Origin: Ettlia oleoabundans
Lineage: Eukaryota; Chlorophyta; Chlorophyceae; Chlamydomonadales
Assembly (NCBI GenBank): GCA_019693395.1
Contig: JAAMXP010002289.1
Span: forward strand, 1 to 24,256
Reading direction: 5' to 3'
Length of the DNA: 24,256 nt
The translations under genes and the position numbers were made by a program. This document shows positions 19,601 to 24,256 of the stretch, piece after piece. The notes under the pieces were generated by a model. That model worked only from the letters and a program-made list of their open reading frames with translations, was not told the DNA's origin and ran no database searches. How positions within the stretch are numbered: position 1 is the first letter of the stretch; every line of letters begins with the position of its first letter.

Positions 19601-22600
19601 AGGGCTGGTGGTTGAATGTGTCGCACAGGGCTTGCCGCTCCTGCAGCACAGCAAAACAAAGCAGGAAGGCGGGTCCAGTAATGCAGTGAGGCGGGGCGAG
19701 TAGGAGCTATGCAAGAACGAGTGGGGGGGAGCAGTTCTTGCCACCACTAAGACCAACATCAGCGATGCGAATAAGAAATGAAAGATTGGCGTTTTTGATC
19801 AAGTTTCGTTGAATTGCAGAGCACATAAACCAATCCAACGAACATCCGCTGGGTCACCATCATGCCCCACTGGAATGCGGGCAAAGAATGTTGATAGTGT
19901 GGTTGCTATCAACCATATCGCGACAGCACCTCTTGCTTGGTGCTGCCGTCCAGCATCACATAATCGTAACCCTGCAATCACAAAAAGACAACTGCAGAGT
20001 TTTATAGGGTTGTTACGGTTTTGTGCAGCCACCATTCAAAATCAAAGGAAACGGGGGTGTAAATGTTTGATGGCAAGGTGTTGATTGTCTGCCCTTGCTT
20101 GAATACGAGTTGCTGGTTGGTCTTTACGAATGCAATGCTGCGAGAAGCTGTGCCCACACAATACTGCGAAAAGCTGTGGCACACACGTTTACCTTGGCAA
20201 TCACCATGCTGCGCAGGATGTTCAGCATCTGCAGGGGAGAGGCAAATGTTGCACACAGGGGGAGCGCCATCCGTTATCAGCGTTGGACGCAGGCCAGAGC
20301 AGAGAGAAATAAGGGGCCTAGCAGAATGAATTGGCATCATTGCAGGAGGGCCATGCATGCGCATGCGTGCAGATGACCTGCCTCAGCCCAACATGTTGTT
20401 GCCTACTAGGCAACACGGGTTGACTGATGAAAAGAAACCGAAAAAAACTTGAAGCATCATTGCTTCCCCAGCCACCCGCCGGCAACGCCCTTCCTACCTG
20501 AACGCTGTTGCTGAACAGCAGCACCTTGTTGCTGCCAGCGGAGTGCCACATGGACAGCAGCTGAGCGAGCGCCTGCAGGAACAAACCACCAGGGAAGCGC
20601 AAAAAGCAGAATGGAAGCGTTGAAAGCAGAACAAGAAGGAAGGAAAGGTTACAGCCTTGAATTTGGGTTCATGAACACTACCATCATCATGATAGAAGCA
20701 TGTGTCAAAGCGCAAATGACAGCGCCATGGGGCTGGTGCAAGTTGTATGAAGGCGTGCATGGGAGGCATGAAACCGCAGCATTCCTCCAGCACCAGCTGC
20801 TGTTTCACCTCCATTTTGCCGCAGGTTGCCGTGTCACTGAGACGTATGAAGTCTTCGCTGGTCACGTAGCCGCCCAGTAAGTCCCGGTCCTCACCAATCA
20901 CCTGACAGTAGGTTGTATAACCGATGCATCCAATACGCGGTCAAGGGTGAAAAAATGTGCAAGCTGTGCAAAACAAGGCAGTACTTGACAGAGTGGCACA
21001 GCAGCAGACAGTGACGACTCAGTCGCTACCCGCGCGCTGGCGGTTGATTGGACTGCTTGCCAGGCCTGGGGAGGGCAGGGTGCGCCAAGCAGGGCTTCAC
21101 AAGGTACTTCTCGGCGTGCTACCCTTGCAGCCTCACCGCTACCTTATGAAAATTGGATGGAGAAAGATAGCGCAATGATAGATGGCAGCATTGCACCTTA
21201 CCAGTTCCGCAACCTGCAGCGCCTTGTTGAACTTGATCGGGTCTCTCTCCCTGTCCTCGTGATGCGCCTTTACGAGCTCAAGGTGGTTGCTGCAATGGGG
21301 GCAGGAACACGAAGGTGAGACTTTTTTTCCGGAATCTGATGGCTGACAATAGGGGCAGGCAATGAGTTTGGGGCAGGAGGGGACAAGGAGGGGAAGTCAA
21401 GCGGGAACGCGGCAAGAGGGAGCAGGGTAATGACTTGGGACTGTTGATGCTGAACTTGGCGAGAAATGCATGCCGCAGACGGATCATTACACACCAGAAT
21501 CCAGGCAGGCAGGCAGGCAGGTAGGCAGGCGGCGGTGCCTATTGGTGACACATAGGACCCAGCAAGCAAGGAGGATCCACAAGGATACTGGTCCCAGGAA
21601 GACACTCTACGACAGACACACACAAGAAGCAGAAATTTGCGACATAAAATATTACACGCACACTCAGACTGCAGTAGCACAGCCCGTTTTGGCTGTCACT
21701 TTACCTGATCTTCCGCAGGATGGAACAGCAGGGCAGAACCAGGCAGAAGGGGCACATGCGCTTGAACCCGCCAAACTTGCTGAGGCGCCAGCACCCCTCT
21801 GGCTTGTGGCTCTTGCACCCTGTAATGGCAGTACAGGTGCGAGCCAGGAAGCAATACGGGTACAGTGGACTGAATACCAACTTGATTAGCGTGTGGCATG
21901 ACGCGCGATCGATTGGGAAGGCCTGGCAGAAGCTTTGCTGCCCAGCAGTACACAAGGTGAAACTCTAGCAGCAAGCGGTATGACTGTGTTGACCTCGCCC
22001 AGTATATCTCCCACCCGCACTCACCCTTGGGGTTCAGCATCTTGTCGTAAGGGTCATCACATCTGCGCCAAAGGGAACGTTTCGCTGATCACCCGCAACC
22101 GAACACCGTCCTTTTCATGTGTGAACCTTACCACGGCCAGCTGACTGCTGCTCTGACCTGCTCTCTGGCGTCATGATGCTACAACAGAATACCATTTGTC
22201 ATGCAGCCATGCTAGACAGCACTTGCCATTACCCCGACTCACTCGCATTCGTGATACATGGGCCAGAGCACGCCGCCATGTTCCGCATCCACCCTCCAGC
22301 CGCAGCACCGATAGAACATCTCCTCCTGGCCACACTCTGGGCAGGGCTTCTTGCGGTAGTTGAGCAGCAGCTCCAAATCCGGGGACTCCAACAGGCGCCT
22401 GCAGGTTAAGAGTTTCGATGGGATGGGAATGGGATGAGATAGGCTGGGATGAGATGGCAGTTTGGAGGTGGGTTGGGATGGGAACATATAGGATCGGATG
22501 GGGTGCGTTTAGTGGCAACAATGGGAGATCGTATACGGGAGGGTTACAGACGTGTAACAGTTGCGTGTGTGTGCGGCACACAGTTGTGTGTGTGCGCACA

Positions 22601-24256
22601 TAGAAACGAAGCCCACAGCCTGCAGCAGCCGTAACGCTGCCAGCCAGCCTCACTTGTAAGCCGCCAGCTGCAGCGGGCTCAGCTCACAGAAAACAGCGTA
22701 GTCTATCTTCTTTGGCAGCTGCAGTAAAGAGGAAACGGGGATGCGAGGCGGTGATGGGAGGCAGGCATAAAAGGGGGGTAAATAGCGGACTTCAATGCCC
22801 TAACCGTCGAACCCAGCATGTGAGCCCTGACCATTTCTGCTCCTTGTACCTCAACATGTGACAGAGCCTGCTGGCGTCGTTCTCACCCACCTGGTCTGCA
22901 ATGAGCTTCTTGGTGCGGCGCAGCAAGTACTGAACCAGCATCCGGCGCAGGTCCCGCTGTGCCTCAGCGCCCTGCACCAATTGGGAAGGCAGCGTAGCAG
23001 CGTGATGGGCAGGAGGGAGGGGGTACTACAGTGGCACTTCGTGAGTATTGCACAACCAACTTTGATTTTCACAAGCGACACATGCAAGCTGCAAGCATTA
23101 GCTTTGGGAACTGGGCTCAAATGGGCGTGATAAGGGCAACACACCGGGCCCGCTAGTAATGATCCTGGCTCACCGCTGCTTTTTGTATGTCGGTTGAACC
23201 CGCTTTCTGCCCCCTCATCATCGGCATCGCCAGCTGTTCCATAAACTCCTTGCGCGACCCCAGGCAGCCTGCAGGAAGAAATGATGGACACATAAGGCAG
23301 CTGGGAGGGCACTGTGACTTTGCTGATCTCGTCATGCAATGTCATGCAGGCGACAGGCCAGGAGCGCAAAGAAAACACAACCAAGACGGACGACGCCTCC
23401 TTCCAGTACTGCGACACCAACCACCGGTTGATCACACACCTGGGGCCACAAAGTTCATGACGCCCCATATCTCTCCGTAGTCATTTTGAAACGGCGTTCC
23501 TGTAAGCCCGTATCGCAGTCGGGTGGGTAGCCGGGAAAACAGCTTGTACTTCTGCACTATGACGAAATGAGAGCAGCATGGCTGTGGGAAAGAACCGTGG
23601 AAGCGAGGCAAACCGAGTTCCCAGTGTTGGTTACTCTATTGCTGACAATGATGTGTTTCCGCATGCCTTCATGCTTTCATTGAATGATTGATGCTGCCGT
23701 TTACCGATATCCTGAGTATGACCAGCTTACCTGAGTGGTGGTGGTTTTCAATATGTGTGCCTCATCAAACACCGCCATGTGCCAGGGGATCGACAGCACA
23801 TCCTCTGCAAATTTGTCCCTGCAAACAAAAGGAACGAAAAACCAGTCCCTCGGCACGACCACAAGACAATAGGCTGGCTCGACACACCCCTCGCAAAAGT
23901 AGAAACAGGCCATGCATGCAGAGTAGCGCAGTGCACGGCATAGAGAGGAGCAGCGACTCTCATATTGTGCAGCTTCCAGATGCCACGTACCTGAGGATGT
24001 GGTAGCTGACAATCATGATTTCCTTCTGACCCATTTTGATCGCCGCCACTGCACTGTCTCGGTGCCTGCTGTCACACACTGCCACCCTGCATGTGGCAGG
24101 ACGCCCCCCAAGCATGCTTCAAGAGGCACGAAGATTACTCAGCATGATTGCAAGGCTCTGACCTGTATTTGACATCCGTGTATATAACTTTCAGCACACC
24201 CTGCACCCAAATCAACTACTGCACAAGACCCAAGTTGCTACCTGCCCCAGCGTGCC
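16659..24256 (-). CDS. CHR9: CHR9/SWITCH2 (ERCC6L2-like) SWI2/SNF2 DNA-repair ATPase, 5' partial
   Basis: Exons in transcript order: 24256-24242 (tentative), 24200-24163, 24086-23991, 23818-23731, 23551-23440, 23268-23174, 22971-22891, 22718-22654, 22398-22243, 22062-22025, 21819-21705, 21289-21202, 20901-20809, 20572-20498, 20228-20193, 19971-19930, 19640-19513, 19248-19226, 18946-18878, 18447-18349, 18032-17487, 17308-17224, 16959-16659; 827 visible aa. Numbering from the first visible codon: DEAH at 68-71, GLTGTPFQN at 94-102, a Cys-rich insertion at 216-293 ending CPFCLVLPCC, then ISNHLELVK. Helicase C has STQAGGVGLNL, VVIVDPNWNP and QAQDRAFRIGQKRDV. GELFGMINLL (about 528-537) is the post-helicase mark of the ERCC6L2/CHR9 group. 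A disordered Ala/Gly/Glu/Gln-rich stretch (about 560-700) and a helical C-terminus follow. The Walker A part lies off the right edge. The family remodels chromatin or translocates on DNA during repair. Confidence 0.9.
18471..18606. repeat. 54-bp tandem repeat in a CHR9-like gene intron
   Basis: GCAGGTAAAAGGCAGGACGT begins copy 1 (18471-18524), and GCGGGTAAAATGGCAGGACG begins copy 2 (18525 to about 18579). Both contain GGCAGGACGTACTATATACA and end in AGTATAAG. A shortened third copy (TTGACGATATAAGCAAGG) ends near 18606. The repeat sits just upstream, on the minus strand, of the acceptor for exon 18447-18349. Confidence 0.8.
19259..19318. repeat. G-rich tract (C-rich on the coding strand) before a 23-nt microexon
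   Basis: On the + strand nearly every base from 19261 to 19306 is G, including a run of about eleven. On the transcribed minus strand this becomes a long C-rich polypyrimidine tract directly before the acceptor of microexon 19248-19226. It is also a strong G-quadruplex candidate in the template. Confidence 0.8.
21502..21531. repeat. CAGG tetranucleotide microsatellite in a CHR9-like gene intron
   Basis: Five CAGG units, one GTAGG interruption, then more CAGG-like units, within the 415-nt intron between exons 21819-21705 and 21289-21202. It is a simple repeat with no visible role. Confidence 0.65.
22416..22503. repeat. GGGAT/GGATG-rich simple repeat in a CHR9-like gene intron
   Basis: About a dozen irregular copies of GGGAT(G) on the + strand (CATCCC on the transcribed strand) fill the distal part of the intron before exon 22398-22243. 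They provide its C-rich, pyrimidine-rich end. Confidence 0.6.

Noticed and set aside
21502..21531. Regular short repeats that might suggest a CRISPR-like array.
   Set aside because: They are 4-bp microsatellite units without spacers, inside an intron of a eukaryotic gene.

Overview
The window looks like nuclear DNA from a green alga (Chlorophyta). It is GC-rich, its genes are cut by many short introns ending in a strong CAG acceptor, and two of its genes belong to green-lineage families: CGL160, a thylakoid ATP-synthase assembly factor, and an AP2-domain transcription factor. A third is the plant CHR9/SWITCH2 type of ERCC6L2 helicase. I cannot name the species. The volvocine-type polyadenylation signal TGTAA is absent near the stop codons, so a Chlamydomonas-like assignment is not supported. 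No prokaryotic features (operons, CRISPR, insertion sequences) and no tRNA or rRNA genes were seen.

Layout, left to right: (1) + strand, 1-2664, the 3' part of a secreted-type, proline-rich protein with a GDPH...RTYRP (root-cap/vWD-like) domain; (2) a 1.7-kb non-coding stretch; (3) + strand, 4377-7492, CGL160 in six exons; (4) - strand, 8294-10111, ARF1 in seven exons, complete at 181 aa; (5) + strand, 10515-12521, an unrecognised type I membrane glycoprotein in six exons; (6) a 1.1-kb AT-poorer spacer with a cluster of palindromes; (7) + strand, 13660-15912, an AP2 transcription factor in five exons, with one good and one degenerate AP2 domain; (8) - strand, 16659 to the right edge, a CHR9/ERCC6L2-like SWI2/SNF2 ATPase with 23 exons in view and the 5' end missing. 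I built the gene models by joining exons so that reading phase is kept at every junction. All six models give whole codon counts.

The genes are not functionally linked. They serve cell-wall/secretory (1, 5), chloroplast (3), Golgi traffic (4), gene regulation (7) and DNA repair (8) roles, as expected for a eukaryotic chromosome. CGL160 and ARF1 converge, ARF1 and the glycoprotein gene diverge from a 0.4-kb shared promoter region, and the AP2 and CHR9 genes converge.

I found no new multi-gene system. The most interesting pattern is structural. Several exon ends, with or near their splice donors or stop codons, are tandemly duplicated into the adjoining intron or 3' UTR (CGL160 introns 2 and 4, AP2 intron 3, AP2 3' end). 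In AP2 intron 3 the duplicate gives a second donor exactly 93 nt downstream and in frame. Other notable points are three GC-AG introns, a 23-nt microexon behind a very C-rich tract, a NAGNAG acceptor, a cysteine-rich insertion in the helicase, and strong inverted repeats upstream of and inside the AP2 gene.
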